Below are positions 11,194-23,263 of a stretch of 64,000 nucleotides of DNA, piece after piece (position 1 is the stretch's first letter; every line of letters begins with the position of its first letter). Source of the DNA: Glutamicibacter creatinolyticus. Its GTDB lineage: Bacteria; Actinomycetota; Actinomycetes; Actinomycetales; Micrococcaceae. Both the position numbers and the translations under genes were made by a program. The notes below the pieces were generated by a model, which was not told the DNA's origin, searched no databases, and saw only the letters and a list, made by a program, of their open reading frames with translations. The stretch is from the NCBI RefSeq assembly GCF_006094275.1, contig NZ_CP034412.1, forward strand, positions 1,984,001-2,048,000, read 5' to 3'.

Positions 11194-11811
11194 TCAGTGG
11201 TCCTTGGTTTCGCTCAGGTTCGGATTCGGTGCGCGCAGCTCGATGGCCCTCTCCAGCCAGGTCGCGCGGTACTGCCGGTTGAAGGGCGGCTGGTCGGCGC
11301 GGACCGCGGTCATCAGCTCCGCGGCGCTGTTGCGCATCTGTTCGATGAGCGGCCCGGGGTAGCCCATGGTGCGCGCGTGTTCCTCGAACTCGTCCTCGTC
11401 ATCCAGGAACAGGCCGCGGGAGTTGGAGCGGATCACATCCAGGTCCATGTCGATCGAGTTCACTTCCCAGCCCCCGGTGGGCAGCGTCTGCCAGCCGATG
11501 CGGGTGGAGATGTCCAGGTAGACGTCCACGTCTTCGCCCGGGTTGTCGTAGAAGGTGCCGACCCAGGAGCCGGTGTGCGGGATCAGGCACAGGGCGTCGC
11601 AGGCGGCCAGGTGGGCGCGTCCGGGCCGGGAGACCAGGGAGCCTTCGGACTGGAAAATCCAGTAGCCGTACTCGTCCGAGCCCAGCAGGTAGCCGGGCAC
11701 CACCCAGTGCGGGGTGCCGTCGTATTTCCAGGCGCGCGCCACCACCAGCTGGCCCAGGCGGGGCTGGCCGGGGGTGCGGGAGAGTCCGATCGGGCAGGAC
11801 ACGGCGTTCAC
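11194..11811 (-). CDS. DUF402 family protein (possible nucleoside-phosphate hydrolase fold)
   Basis: A 205-residue member of the DUF402 (FomD-like) superfamily. The characteristic block is present: DVDVYLDIS near 100, SIDMDLDVI near 125, and [16 protein letters not shown] near 143, giving the acidic metal-binding cluster. DUF402 proteins include ribonuclease- and nucleotide-hydrolase-type enzymes (FomD hydrolyses a CMP-linked intermediate), but the substrate here is unknown. The start overlaps the dxs stop by 4 nt (ATGA). Confidence 0.78.
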   Translation of the reverse strand: MNAVSCPIGLSRTPGQPRLGQLVVARAWKYDGTPHWVVPGYLLGSDEYGYWIFQSEGSLVSRPGRAHLAACDALCLIPHTGSWVGTFYDNPGEDVDVYLDISTRIGWQTLPTGGWEVNSIDMDLDVIRSNSRGLFLDDEDEFEEHARTMGYPGPLIEQMRNSAAELMTAVRADQPPFNRQYRATWLERAIELRAPNPNLSETKDH

Positions 11812-13775
11812 AGTTTGGGGATCTGGCCGGTGGGCAGGTCCTGGCCGGGCAGCGGGCGGGCGAAGGGCACCTTGGTGCCCAGCACCTGGGCGAGCGTGTC
11901 CTGGGCGACCTGCTGGGCGGTGAGCCCCACCCGTTCAAGCACCTCGGCGCGTGAGCCGTGGGCCAGGAACTCGGTGGGCAGGCCGACCTCGTTCAGGGCG
12001 GTGTCCACCCCGGCGGCCCGCATCTCGGTGCGCAGCCGTGAGCCGATGCCGCCGGCGCGCACCCCGTCCTCGATGCACACCACGATCCGGTGGCGGGCGG
12101 CCAGGGACACCACCGACTGCGGGACCGGCAGCACCCAGCGTGGGTCCACCACGGTCACCGACACGCCCTGGCTGTTCAGCCGCTGCGCCACATCCAGGGA
12201 CAGTTCGCTCATCGCGCCAACGGAGACGATCAGCACGTCCGGGGTCGAACGGTCCCCGAGCCGGGCGAGCACGTCCACCCCGCCGGGCAGCTGGTCGATG
12301 GCCTCGATCTCCGGGCCCACCGATCCCTTGGAGAAGCGCACCACGCTGGGCGCGTCCTCGATGGCCAGCGCCTCACGCAGCTCCTGGCGCAGCCGGGTGG
12401 CGTCGCGCGGCGCGGCCAGGTGCAGGTTCGGGACGATCTGGGTCAGCGCCATATCCCACATGCCGTGGTGGCTGGGCCCGTCGGGCCCGGTGACCCCGGC
12501 CCGGTCCAGCACGATGGTCACCCCGGCCTTGTGCAGCGCCACGTCCATCAGCAGCTGGTCGAACGCCCGGTTCAGGAAGGTGGCGTACACGCACACCACC
12601 GGGTGCAGGCCCCCGAAGGCCAGTCCGGCCGCCGTGGTCATGGCGTGCTGTTCGGCGATGCCCACGTCGATCACGCGTTCCGGGTAGGCCTGGGCCATCT
12701 TCTTCAGGCCCACCGGCTGCAGCATGGCCCCGGTGATGGCCACCACGTCGGAGCGCTCCTGGGCGACCTTGGCGATCTCCTCGCCAAAGACGCTGGTCCA
12801 GCTCTGCGAGCCGGGGGCGGCGACCGGCACGCCGGTCTGCGGGTCGATCACCCCCACCGCGTGGAACTGGTCGGCCTCGTCGCGCACGGCCGGGGCGTAG
12901 CCGTGCCCCTTCTCGGTCATTGCGTGCACCAGCACCGGCCCGGCATACTGGCGGGCCTGCAACAGCGCCTCTTCGACCGCGGCCTGGTTGTGCCCGTCGA
13001 TCGGGCCAATGTACTTGATGCCCAGGTCCTCGAACAGGCCCTGGGGTGCCCACCAGTCCTTGATGCCCTTCTTGGTGGCGTGCAGCGACTTGTAGGTGAA
13101 CTTGCCCACCGCGCCGGAGTCCTTGAGCTTGTCCTTGAGCTTGTCCATCGCGGTCTCATAGGCCGGGTGGGTGCGCACCTTGTCCAGCTGCTGGCGCAGC
13201 CCGGAGAGCTGGTTGGCCAGGCCCCCGATGGTGGGTGCGTAGGAGCGGCCGTTGTCGTTGACCACGATGACCGCCTTGCGGTCCTTGTCCGCAGCGATGT
13301 TGTTCACCGCTTCCCAGGCCATCCCGCCGGTCAGCGCGCCGTCCCCGACCAGCGCCACGGCGTAGCGTTCGGTTTCCCCGCCGAGCTTGTAGGCCCGGGA
13401 GATGCCATCGACCCAGGACAGGGACGAGGAGGCGTGCGAGGATTCGACGATGTCGTGTTCGGATTCCCCGCGGTCCGGGTATCCGGACAACCCGCCCTGC
13501 TGGCGCAGGGTGGCGAAGTTCTGGCGCCCGGTGAGCAGCTTGTGCACATAGGACTGGTGGCCGGTGTCGAAGACGATGGAGTCGGTCGGCGAGTCGAAGA
13601 TCCGGTGGATGCCCAGCGTCAGTTCCACCACGCCCAAGTTCGGTCCCAGGTGTCCACCGGTGCGCGCGACGTTGTCGATCAAAAAGGCCCGGATCTCCGC
13701 GGCCAGTTCCTCCATTTGCGCCAGGGACAGGGCCCGCAGATCGCCAGGCTTCTTAATGGTCTTCAATAAAGACAC
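11808..13775 (-). CDS. dxs: 1-deoxy-D-xylulose-5-phosphate synthase
   Basis: A 655-residue TPP-dependent transketolase-family enzyme making DXP from pyruvate and glyceraldehyde-3-phosphate, first step of the MEP isoprenoid pathway. Seen: catalytic His42 ([10 protein letters not shown]), the TPP/Mg motif GDG (144-146) ending in VVNDN at 171-175, DGHN in the middle domain, and the pyrimidine domain with GIAEQHAM and [18 protein letters not shown] 13775 is chosen since AAAGGGG precedes it by 6 nt; an in-frame ATG two codons upstream would lie on the Shine-Dalgarno. It heads a leftward operon with DUF402. Confidence 0.95.
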   Translation of the reverse strand: MSLLKTIKKPGDLRALSLAQMEELAAEIRAFLIDNVARTGGHLGPNLGVVELTLGIHRIFDSPTDSIVFDTGHQSYVHKLLTGRQNFATLRQQGGLSGYPDRGESEHDIVESSHASSSLSWVDGISRAYKLGGETERYAVALVGDGALTGGMAWEAVNNIAADKDRKAVIVVNDNGRSYAPTIGGLANQLSGLRQQLDKVRTHPAYETAMDKLKDKLKDSGAVGKFTYKSLHATKKGIKDWWAPQGLFEDLGIKYIGPIDGHNQAAVEEALLQARQYAGPVLVHAMTEKGHGYAPAVRDEADQFHAVGVIDPQTGVPVAAPGSQSWTSVFGEEIAKVAQERSDVVAITGAMLQPVGLKKMAQAYPERVIDVGIAEQHAMTTAAGLAFGGLHPVVCVYATFLNRAFDQLLMDVALHKAGVTIVLDRAGVTGPDGPSHHGMWDMALTQIVPNLHLAAPRDATRLRQELREALAIEDAPSVVRFSKGSVGPEIEAIDQLPGGVDVLARLGDRSTPDVLIVSVGAMSELSLDVAQRLNSQGVSVTVVDPRWVLPVPQSVVSLAARHRIVVCIEDGVRAGGIGSRLRTEMRAAGVDTALNEVGLPTEFLAHGSRAEVLERVGLTAQQVAQDTLAQVLGTKVPFARPLPGQDLPTGQIPKL

Positions 13776-13953
13776 GGTCATCCCCTTTACATCCTCGCCC
13801 ATAACGGACACTACCAGTCCGTGCGGCAGCAATTCCGCGCGAAAGCAAAAGTATAGCCGCGCACCGACCTGTTCCATTATCCGCCACGGCGCGGCCGCAC
13901 GCGAATCAGCGGGCCATGAAGTTGGCTACCCTCGGCTCTTTTAGAATGGGTGG

Positions 13954-14721
13954 ATGAGCAGCGTTGCCCCCAGCATGGTTTTCGATTTGGACGGCACCCT
14001 GTGCTTTGACGGCGTCGGTGTTGCCGCGCCGATCATCCGCGCCATTGACAGGGTCATCGCCGCGGGACGGCCGGTGGCATTTGCCTCGGCCCGTCCCATC
14101 CGGGACATGCTGCCCCTGTTGCCGGCGGCCTGGCATGGGCACCTGTTGATCGGGGCCAACGGGGCCCTGGTGCGACACGGACGGCAGAGTGCGGCCCGGA
14201 GCTTTGGCGAAGTGGACCGCCGCGAACTGGACGCGATCATTGAGCGGCACCAGCTGGCCTACTTGATCGACTCCCCATGGGACTACAGCTATACCGGCCC
14301 GACCGGACACCGGTTGCGCCGACAGGTGGATCCGGGCGGGCTGGCGCGCAACCTGCCGCGACGGCACCTGAAGCGCTACTGCAAGGTCCTGCTGTTCAGC
14401 GACGCACCGCAAGTGCTTGACTGCCTCTCGCGCCTGCAGCTGGTGGCGCACCGGCACACCGGGCAGGGGCTGATCGACCTCTCCCCCGGGCGCACGACGA
14501 AGGCCGAGGCCGCCGCGCAGTGGCTTGCCGGGCCGTTCGTGGCCTTCGGAAATGACGCGAACGATGCCCAGCTGTTCACGGCCGCCCAATTCTCGGTGTG
14601 CGTCGGCTCGCACCCGGTAGCGGGGCTTGCAGACCTGGTGATCGCCGAGCAGCAGGTCTCCTCCACCATCACGGCCGTGCATGAACGCCTGCTCGCCGAG
14701 GCCAGCACCTCCTTGCGCTAG
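13954..14721 (+). CDS. HAD-superfamily hydrolase, Cof type
   Basis: A 255-residue phosphatase-like protein. Motif I is FDLDGTL with nucleophile Asp11 and acid/base Asp13, motif II SAR in FASARP, and motif IV GNDANDA near 200, with an inserted cap domain (class IIB). The usual substrate range is sugar phosphates or nucleotides. The gene is divergent from dxs. TAGAAT lies exactly 6 nt before ATG 13954, with no Shine-Dalgarno: a leaderless transcript. Confidence 0.87.
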   Translation: MSSVAPSMVFDLDGTLCFDGVGVAAPIIRAIDRVIAAGRPVAFASARPIRDMLPLLPAAWHGHLLIGANGALVRHGRQSAARSFGEVDRRELDAIIERHQLAYLIDSPWDYSYTGPTGHRLRRQVDPGGLARNLPRRHLKRYCKVLLFSDAPQVLDCLSRLQLVAHRHTGQGLIDLSPGRTTKAEAAAQWLAGPFVAFGNDANDAQLFTAAQFSVCVGSHPVAGLADLVIAEQQVSSTITAVHERLLAEASTSLR

Positions 14722-14764
14722 GACCAGCACCGGTTCCCCCGCGGCAGGGGCCGTGGCCGCGGCG

Positions 14765-15364
14765 CTAGTTTCGGTTGATGCTCACCATGGCCGCCACGTC
14801 CAGGTCCGAGGGCACCCCCTGGAAGCCGGCCTGGCTGAGCAGCACGGCGCCGAACACGGTGCTCCAGAAGGTGCGCACTTCCTTTTCCACGGACTTGGGC
14901 ATGTGCCAGGCCTTGTCCTCCAGCACCGTCTCCACATAGCGGGTGGACTGGCGGAAGAGGACCTTCATGCCGGCCACCAGGCTCGGCTGCACGGACGTGT
15001 TCGCCCGACCCATGCCCAGCGCGGTGACCACCATCGGGGTGGAGGGCACGGCCAGTGCGGTGCGGGCCAGGGCGGTCACAAATGACTGCGGGCTGGAGGC
15101 CCGCCGGGAGAGGGACCGCAGGCGTGCCGAATCCCGCAGCAGCAGCGAGAACGCGGCGTCCACGTAGAGCCCGTCCTTGGACCCGAAATGGTGGGTGATC
15201 TGGTTCGGGTAGACCCCGGCGTGGGTGGCGATGCGCGAGACGGTGACGTCCTCGGGGGCGAAGCGGGCGAAGAGCTCTACGGCGCTGGCCCGGATCCGGG
15301 AGCGGGTCACCGAACCGCGCACCTGCCTGCCCGAATGACTGCTGACTCGCTGCGGCTGACTCAT
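14765..15364 (-). CDS. TetR-family transcriptional regulator
   Basis: A 199-residue regulator with an N-terminal TetR helix-turn-helix at about 20-65 (TRSRIRASAVELFARFAPEDVTVSRIA... ITHHFGSKDGLY) and a helical ligand domain of unknown effector, including IRTFWSTVFGAVLLSQAGFQG-type helices. It is divergently arranged with a beta-ketoacyl-ACP synthase gene across 55 bp, so autoregulation and control of that gene are likely. A TAGACT element 6 nt before the ATG suggests a leaderless start. Confidence 0.88.
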   Translation of the reverse strand: MSQPQRVSSHSGRQVRGSVTRSRIRASAVELFARFAPEDVTVSRIATHAGVYPNQITHHFGSKDGLYVDAAFSLLLRDSARLRSLSRRASSPQSFVTALARTALAVPSTPMVVTALGMGRANTSVQPSLVAGMKVLFRQSTRYVETVLEDKAWHMPKSVEKEVRTFWSTVFGAVLLSQAGFQGVPSDLDVAAMVSINRN

Positions 15365-15419
15365 GGGTATAGTCTAGACAAACCAATAAGACTTGTTTCC
15401 CATACAAGAAGGATGATTC
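15365..15419. promoter_or_regulatory. Divergent promoter region with dyad CTTGT-N7-ACAAG
   Basis: The 55-bp gap between the TetR gene and the synthase gene carries an inverted repeat CTTGT (15392-15396) / ACAAG (15404-15408) and a nearby TTGTC/GACAA half-site. Both promoters must lie here. The AAGGA RBS of the synthase is at 15409-15414. A TetR operator is the obvious reading, not shown. Confidence 0.45.
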
Positions 15420-16643
15420 ATGGCCAATGTTGTGGTTTCCGGATATGGCGCGATCACCCCACTGGGCCGCGGAGCCCAGCAGTTGTGGGAGGGGCTGAAC
15501 GCCCAGGAATCGGGGATCGGCACCCTGGAGGATGAACGCTTCAGCGCCGCCGGACTGGGCACTGCGGTGGCCGCGGCGGTCACCGTGGACATGGAACAGC
15601 TGCTGGGCCGGCCGAAGTCACGCCGACTGGACCGGTCCCAGCAGTTCGCCCTGCTCGCCGCGCAGGAGGCCTGGGAAGACGCCGGCCTGGATGAGGTCGA
15701 CCCCGAACGCCTGGCGGTGGTCATCGGCACCGGCATCGGCGGGCTGACCACGCTGCTGGCCCAGGAAGAGGTGCTGCACAATTCCGGGCCGCGGCGGGTC
15801 TCCCCGCGCACCGTGCCGATGCTGATGGCCAATGCCGCCAGCGCGCAGGTGGCCATGGCCTACGGTGCCAAGGCCGGGACCTATACCCCGGTCAGCGCCT
15901 GCGCCGCCGGGGCGGAGGCCGTGGCGAGCGCCGCCCGACTGATCGCCTCCGGGGAAGCGGACGTGGTGATCGCCGGGGGCGCGGAGGCAGCGGTCGCCCC
16001 GCTCACCGTCGCCGCCTTCGGCCAGGCCCAGGCACTGGCCAAGCCCGATGAGCGTCCGGCCGCCGAGCTTTCCCGGCCGTTCTCCGCGGACCGGGCCGGC
16101 TTTGTGCTCGGCGAGGGCGCCGGGGTGGTGGTCCTGGAATCCGAGCAGCACGCCGCCGCCCGCCAGGCCCGCGTGCGGGCCCGGCTGACCGGGTGGGGCA
16201 TCACCTCGGACGCGTACCACATCACGGCCTCGGACCCCACCGGGGCCGGCCAGGTGCGAGCCATGCGCCGGGCCATTGCGCACGCCGGGATCCAGCCCGC
16301 CCAGGTGGGACACGTCAACGCGCACGCCACGGCCACCAGCGTGGGGGATTTGAGCGAGTCCGGGGCCATCAATGAGGTCTTCGGCCACGCTCCGGTGGTG
16401 ACCGCGCCGAAGGGCGCCATCGGACACCTGGTCGGCGCCGCCGGCGCGGTGGAGGCCATCATCACCATTCAGGCCCTGGAGGAGCAGCAGGTGCCGCCGA
16501 CCCGCAACGTGGGCAGAATGGATGAGCAGATCCAGCTGGACGTGGTCACCGGCGCCCCGCGGGCGGTGCACCTGGAGCATGCGATCACCAACTCCTTCGG
16601 CTTCGGCGGGCAGAACGTGAGCCTCTTGTTCTCCGCGAACTAG
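15420..16643 (+). CDS. Beta-ketoacyl-[acyl-carrier-protein] synthase (KAS II-like, FabF family)
   Basis: A 407-residue thiolase-fold condensing enzyme. The Cys-His-His triad is complete: Cys161 (VSACAAGAEAV), His302 (VNAHATATS) and His336 (KGAIGHLVGAAG), and GFGGQNVSLLF closes the active site. It would extend acyl-ACP chains using malonyl-ACP. It stands alone without acpP, fabD or fabH and under a TetR gene, so it is more likely a regulated accessory synthase than the main fatty-acid synthase, though Micrococcales can use FAS II genes in other loci. AAGGA lies 7 nt before ATG. Confidence 0.88.
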   Translation: MANVVVSGYGAITPLGRGAQQLWEGLNAQESGIGTLEDERFSAAGLGTAVAAAVTVDMEQLLGRPKSRRLDRSQQFALLAAQEAWEDAGLDEVDPERLAVVIGTGIGGLTTLLAQEEVLHNSGPRRVSPRTVPMLMANAASAQVAMAYGAKAGTYTPVSACAAGAEAVASAARLIASGEADVVIAGGAEAAVAPLTVAAFGQAQALAKPDERPAAELSRPFSADRAGFVLGEGAGVVVLESEQHAAARQARVRARLTGWGITSDAYHITASDPTGAGQVRAMRRAIAHAGIQPAQVGHVNAHATATSVGDLSESGAINEVFGHAPVVTAPKGAIGHLVGAAGAVEAIITIQALEEQQVPPTRNVGRMDEQIQLDVVTGAPRAVHLEHAITNSFGFGGQNVSLLFSAN

Positions 16644-16664
16644 CCGGTTCCCCGAGGACACCGA

Positions 16665-16716
16665 GGGCCCCGGGGTCGGCACCGAGAAGGTGCCGGCCAC
16701 GGGGCCCTGGCCTTTC
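16665..16716 (+). terminator. Terminator of the ketoacyl synthase gene
   Basis: Stem GGGCCCCGGGGTCGGCACC paired with GGTGCCGGCCacGGGGCCC around GAGAA, followed by CCTTTCTCT 22 nt after the stop codon; intrinsic-type terminator in + orientation. Confidence 0.65.
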
Positions 16717-16777
16717 TCTCCCGCCCGGACCGGCAGCGCCAGCAGGCTCAAAGGAGGCCGTTGGCCAGGCTTAAAGG

Positions 16778-16819
16778 CCCGCAGGGGCCCGAAGCCATGC
16801 GGCTTCGGGCCCCTGCGGG
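16778..16819 (-). terminator. Terminator of the aconitase gene
   Basis: Near-perfect stem CCCGCAGGGGCCCGAAGCC / GGCTTCGGGCCCCTGCGGG with an ATGC loop. In the minus direction it is followed by CCTTTAAG, 40 nt after the acn stop. Confidence 0.65.
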
Positions 16820-16855
16820 GTGTTCCGGTGACGGTGTGACCGTACCGCGTCCGCC

Positions 16856-19564
<2,709 letters not shown>

Positions 19565-19615
19565 TGGGACTCCTCTCGCCAGACTTCATCTTGATGCACG
19601 CGCACACTGTCATTC

Positions 19616-19635
19616 CAGTTAGGCGCTCCTAACTG
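19616..19635. promoter_or_regulatory. Perfect 20-bp palindrome upstream of aconitase
   Basis: CAGTTAGG-CGCT-CCTAACTG in the aconitase 5' region, 52-71 bp before the GTG. A TAGCAT -10 candidate (minus strand) lies just upstream, so a bound protein would block early transcription. TetR/AcnR-type operators are of this size, but the sequence does not match the corynebacterial AcnR consensus I know. Confidence 0.5.
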
Positions 19636-19753
19636 AGATGGTCATGCTAGTTCCGCGGCAGAGCTAGTCCCAGTCTAGCCGCTTTGGCCCGTTTTTCCCC
19701 GCCGAGCACCACAAATCACGTTAATTTCACGCCCAAGCACCCGAAAGTGACGT

Positions 19754-21073
19754 TCAGCGGCGTTCGAAGAGCCCGATCGTTTCCATATGGTGGGTGTGCG
19801 GGTACAAATCGTGCACCTCGACGTGCCCTAATTCGTAGCCGCGGGCGGCCAGCCGGGCCGTGTCGCGGGCGAAGGACGCCGGGTCGCAGGAGACGTAGCA
19901 GATCCGCGGCACGCCGCTGTTGCCCAGCTCCGCGGCGACCTTCTTGTCCACCCCGGCGCGCGGCGGATCAAGCACCACCGCATCCAGGCGTTCTGCGGCC
20001 AGCTGGCGCAGCATCCGCTCCACCCGCCCGCGGATCACGCGCGCCTGGTCCAGGGCGCGCAGGTTGCGCTTGGCGTCGCGGTGGGTGCCCGGGGCGCCCT
20101 CGATGCTGAACAGAGCCCCGGCCGCGCCCACCCGCTGGGCCAGCGGCAGCGAGAACAGCCCGGCCCCGGCATACAGATCCGCGATGCGCTGTCCCGGGCG
20201 CGGGTCGACCAGCTCCAGCACGCGTTCGGTGAGCACGGTGGCCGCCTGCCGGTGGATCTGCCAAAACCCCTCCCCGGTCACCCGGTAGCGGTGGCCCAGC
20301 ACGGTCTCGGGCAGCCAGGAGTGTCCGCGCAGCTGGTGCAGGGCACCCTGCCCGTCCGCCGCCGCCCCGGTGCCCTGGCTGAACGCGGCGACGTTCAGCG
20401 CCTCGGGCAGCTGGCGGGCCACCCGCACCGCCGCCTCCGGTTCGGCCTCTGCCAGCAGCACCAGCACGGTGGCGTCATCCGCGCTGGACACGGCCACCTC
20501 CACCCGGCTGATCCCGGAGTAGTCCACCTGGTAGATCCCGCTGTTCTCGATGCCCGGGTGGGCCAGCGGCATCTGCTCCAGCGCGGTGAGCCGGTGGCTG
20601 CGGTGCGCGCTCATCGCCAACGCGCCCTGCCCGTTCACCGCGTAGGCCATCCGGGTGCGCCAGCCCAGCCCGTCGCGCTCCCCCGGGGCCGGCTGCACGC
20701 CGCTGAAGCCGATCTGCTGCGCGTCCACGCCGGCCAGGCGCTGCAGCTGTTCGGCGAGGATCCGCCCCTTCAGCTCCCGCTGGTGGCCAAGGCTGATGTG
20801 CCCGAACTCGGCCCCGCCCACCGGGTCGTGGTGGGCCAGCGCATCGGCCGGGTCCCAGAAGTGCGCCACCCGGTGCTCGCTGGGCTCGAGCACCTCGGTC
20901 ACATCGGCCCTCCAGAACTTCGCCTCCGGTTCGGCCTCGGTCAGCCGGGCCCGCACCAGTTCGCCGGGTATCGCGTGGCGCACGAAGATCACCCGGCCCT
21001 CGTGGCGGGCCACGCAGTGCCCGCCGTGGGCGATGGGCCCGATGCGCAGTTCAAGGGTGGGGGTGCTGGGCAT
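19754..21073 (-). CDS. TRAM-domain SAM-dependent RNA (uracil-5-)methyltransferase, RumA/TrmA family
   Basis: A 439-residue class I methyltransferase. The N-terminal TRAM/OB domain (1-60: LRIGPIAHGGHCVARHEGRVIFV) binds RNA, the central region is a family-specific insert, and the SAM-binding domain begins near 290 with IADLYAGAGLFSLPLA. LDAVVLDPPRAGVDKK is the DPPR motif, and the nucleophile is Cys396 in YVSCDPASFARD. The [4Fe-4S] cysteines of RumA are not evident, as in many actinobacterial members. It is expected to make m5U in rRNA or tRNA; which one cannot be told. It lies 51 nt downstream of the kimA-like gene. Confidence 0.9.
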   Translation of the reverse strand: MPSTPTLELRIGPIAHGGHCVARHEGRVIFVRHAIPGELVRARLTEAEPEAKFWRADVTEVLEPSEHRVAHFWDPADALAHHDPVGGAEFGHISLGHQRELKGRILAEQLQRLAGVDAQQIGFSGVQPAPGERDGLGWRTRMAYAVNGQGALAMSAHRSHRLTALEQMPLAHPGIENSGIYQVDYSGISRVEVAVSSADDATVLVLLAEAEPEAAVRVARQLPEALNVAAFSQGTGAAADGQGALHQLRGHSWLPETVLGHRYRVTGEGFWQIHRQAATVLTERVLELVDPRPGQRIADLYAGAGLFSLPLAQRVGAAGALFSIEGAPGTHRDAKRNLRALDQARVIRGRVERMLRQLAAERLDAVVLDPPRAGVDKKVAAELGNSGVPRICYVSCDPASFARDTARLAARGYELGHVEVHDLYPHTHHMETIGLFERR

Positions 21074-21124
21074 GGTTGTCCTTTGCGGTTGCTCGTGCGG
21101 GATTCGGCCGGTGGCCGGCGGGGC

Positions 21125-23104
21125 TTAACGGTGGGCGCTGGATTCCTCGGTGGTGCCGCTGGCGGAGCTGAGCAGGCGCCAGGGCACCGAGGCGACCACC
21201 ACACCCGGTTCGTGGTGCAGCCGGTTCTTCACCCGCACCGCGGTCTGGTTGTGCACCAGCTGCTCCCACCAGTGGCCGACCACGTATTCGGGGATGTACA
21301 CCACGATCAGATCGCGCGGGGATTCGCGGCGGATGGAACGGATGTGGTCGATCAGCGGATCCACGATGGTGCGGTACGGGGAGGCCAGCACGGTGATCGG
21401 CACCGGGATCTGCAGCCGCTGCCAGTCGCTGAGCGTGCGCTCGGTCTTCTCGCTTTCCACATCCACCATGATCGCCTCCAGCTTGGAGGGGCGCGAGGCG
21501 CGGGCGAAGGCGATGGCCCGCAGCACCGGCTTGCGCACGGTGGAGACCATCACCAGGGCGTGCACCCGGGCCGGCAGCGCGGCCGCCTGGTGGTCCTGGC
21601 TGACCGCCAGCTCCGCATCCACCGCCCGGTAGTGGCGGTTCAGCGACTCCATGACCGCCATCAGCAGCAGGATGCCGATCACCGCCAGCCAGGCGCCGTG
21701 GGTGAAGCGGGTGACCAGCACGACCGCCAGCACCAGGGCGGAGAGCACCAGGCCCACCAGGTTCAGCAGGCGCTTGCGGTGGATCGCGGCGCGGGCGTTG
21801 CGGGAGGGGACCTGCACCAGGCGCCGGGACCAGTGCCGCAGCATCGCGGCCTGGCTGAGCGTGAAGGAGACGAACACGCCCAGCACGTAGAGCTGGATCA
21901 GGATCGTGACATCCCCGTCGAACGCGAAGATCAGCACGATCGCGGCCACCCCCAGGGAGAGGATGCCGTTGGAGAAGCCCAGCCGGTCCCCGCGGGTGCG
22001 CAGCTGGCGGGGCAGGTAGCCGTCGGTGGCCAGGTGGCTGGCCAGGTTCGGGAAGGAGTTGAACGCGTGGTTCCCGGCCATCAGCAGCACCCCGACGGTC
22101 AGCACCGCCACGCTGCCCACCCCGATCACCGAACCAAACACCGCGTCGGCCAGCTGGGTGAGCACCGGGGCCTGGGTGTACCCAGCCCCCACCGGCACCC
22201 CGTCGGCCAGCAGGTTCGCCTGCGGGTCGGCGACCACCTTCACCCCGGTGGCCCGGGCCAGCAGCAGGGTGCCGAAGGTCAGCACCCCGGAGAGCAGCCC
22301 GATCACCAGCAGGATCCGCCCGGCGTTGCGGGCCCGCGGCTTGGTCAGCGTGTGCACGTTGGAGATCGGCACCTCGATGCCGGTCAGCGCCGCCGAACCG
22401 GTGGAGAACGCGCGCAGGATCAGCAGCGCGCCGGTCAGCCCCTGCAGCCCGGTGGCGAACTGGGCCTCCGGGCGGATTTCGTAGCCGGCACTCGGCGCGT
22501 CGCCCAGGTTGCCGCTCAGGGCCAGCACCGCGCCGACCGCGATCATCAGCAGCATTCCGCCGACGAACAGGTAGACCGGGATCGCCAGCGCCCAGCGTCC
22601 CTTGCCGCGCCCGCGCAGGTTGCCGAACACCAGCACCGCCACGATCGCCGCGGCCACCAGCGCCCGATGTTCCTCCAGTGCCGGGAACACCGCGCCGACG
22701 TACTGGGCGGCGGAGGTGCTGGAGACCGCCACGGTCAGCACGAAGTCCACCAGCAGCGCCGCGGCGACCGCGGTGCCCGGGCGCGGCCCCAGGTTCGCGC
22801 GCACGATCTCATAGTCCCCGCCGCCGGAGGGGTAGGCTGCCACCGACTGGCGGTAGGACAGCACCAGCACCAGCAGCACCGCCAGCACCGCCAAGCCCAC
22901 GGCCGGAGAGAGCAGGGTGGCGGCCACCCCGGCGGTGGCCAGGGTCAGCAGGATCTCATCGGGGGCATAGGCCAGCGAGGACAGGGCGCTGGAGGAGAAG
23001 ATCGGCAGCGCGATTTTTGGCGGCAGCGGTTTGCGTTTCAACCGCTCGGTGCGAAACGGCTTGCCCACCAGCAAGCGTTTGACACCATCAAAGAATGCAG
23101 GCAC
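21125..23104 (-). CDS. kimA: KimA-like potassium importer (APC-family permease with C-terminal cytosolic domain)
   Basis: A 659-residue membrane protein with about 12 hydrophobic segments in the first 460 residues and a cytosolic C-terminal domain. The N-terminus follows Bacillus KimA (YdaO) closely: a GVKRLLVGKPF lead-in, SSALSSLAYAPDEILLTLA, SYRQSVAAYPSGGGDYE, NLGPRPG and LLVDFVLTVAVS, then RAFSTGSAALTGIE and RGDRLGFSNGI. KimA is a proton-coupled K+ transporter under c-di-AMP control. The gene is divergent from two TrkA-type K+ regulators, which supports a potassium role. Start is GTG. Often annotated simply as APC permease. Confidence 0.82.
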   Translation of the reverse strand: MPAFFDGVKRLLVGKPFRTERLKRKPLPPKIALPIFSSSALSSLAYAPDEILLTLATAGVAATLLSPAVGLAVLAVLLVLVLSYRQSVAAYPSGGGDYEIVRANLGPRPGTAVAAALLVDFVLTVAVSSTSAAQYVGAVFPALEEHRALVAAAIVAVLVFGNLRGRGKGRWALAIPVYLFVGGMLLMIAVGAVLALSGNLGDAPSAGYEIRPEAQFATGLQGLTGALLILRAFSTGSAALTGIEVPISNVHTLTKPRARNAGRILLVIGLLSGVLTFGTLLLARATGVKVVADPQANLLADGVPVGAGYTQAPVLTQLADAVFGSVIGVGSVAVLTVGVLLMAGNHAFNSFPNLASHLATDGYLPRQLRTRGDRLGFSNGILSLGVAAIVLIFAFDGDVTILIQLYVLGVFVSFTLSQAAMLRHWSRRLVQVPSRNARAAIHRKRLLNLVGLVLSALVLAVVLVTRFTHGAWLAVIGILLLMAVMESLNRHYRAVDAELAVSQDHQAAALPARVHALVMVSTVRKPVLRAIAFARASRPSKLEAIMVDVESEKTERTLSDWQRLQIPVPITVLASPYRTIVDPLIDHIRSIRRESPRDLIVVYIPEYVVGHWWEQLVHNQTAVRVKNRLHHEPGVVVASVPWRLLSSASGTTEESSAHR

Positions 23105-23263
23105 GCATCAACGGTATAACAGCACGCGCGGCATGCTGAAGTCTCTGCCGCCCACACCCAGGCGGCCGGGGCAAAACGTGGCAGACTAATGCAGTGCCGG
23201 TTTTGCCCGGCACGCCCCGGGCCGGCGCCCGGGAAGGATGGCAGCGAACCTAAGGAGTATGCG

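Noticed and set aside
19616-19635. DtxR/IdeR iron box upstream of aconitase
   Set aside because: The TTAGG...CCTAA arms are there, but the spacing (4 bp) does not fit the 19-bp iron-box consensus with its inner repeat.
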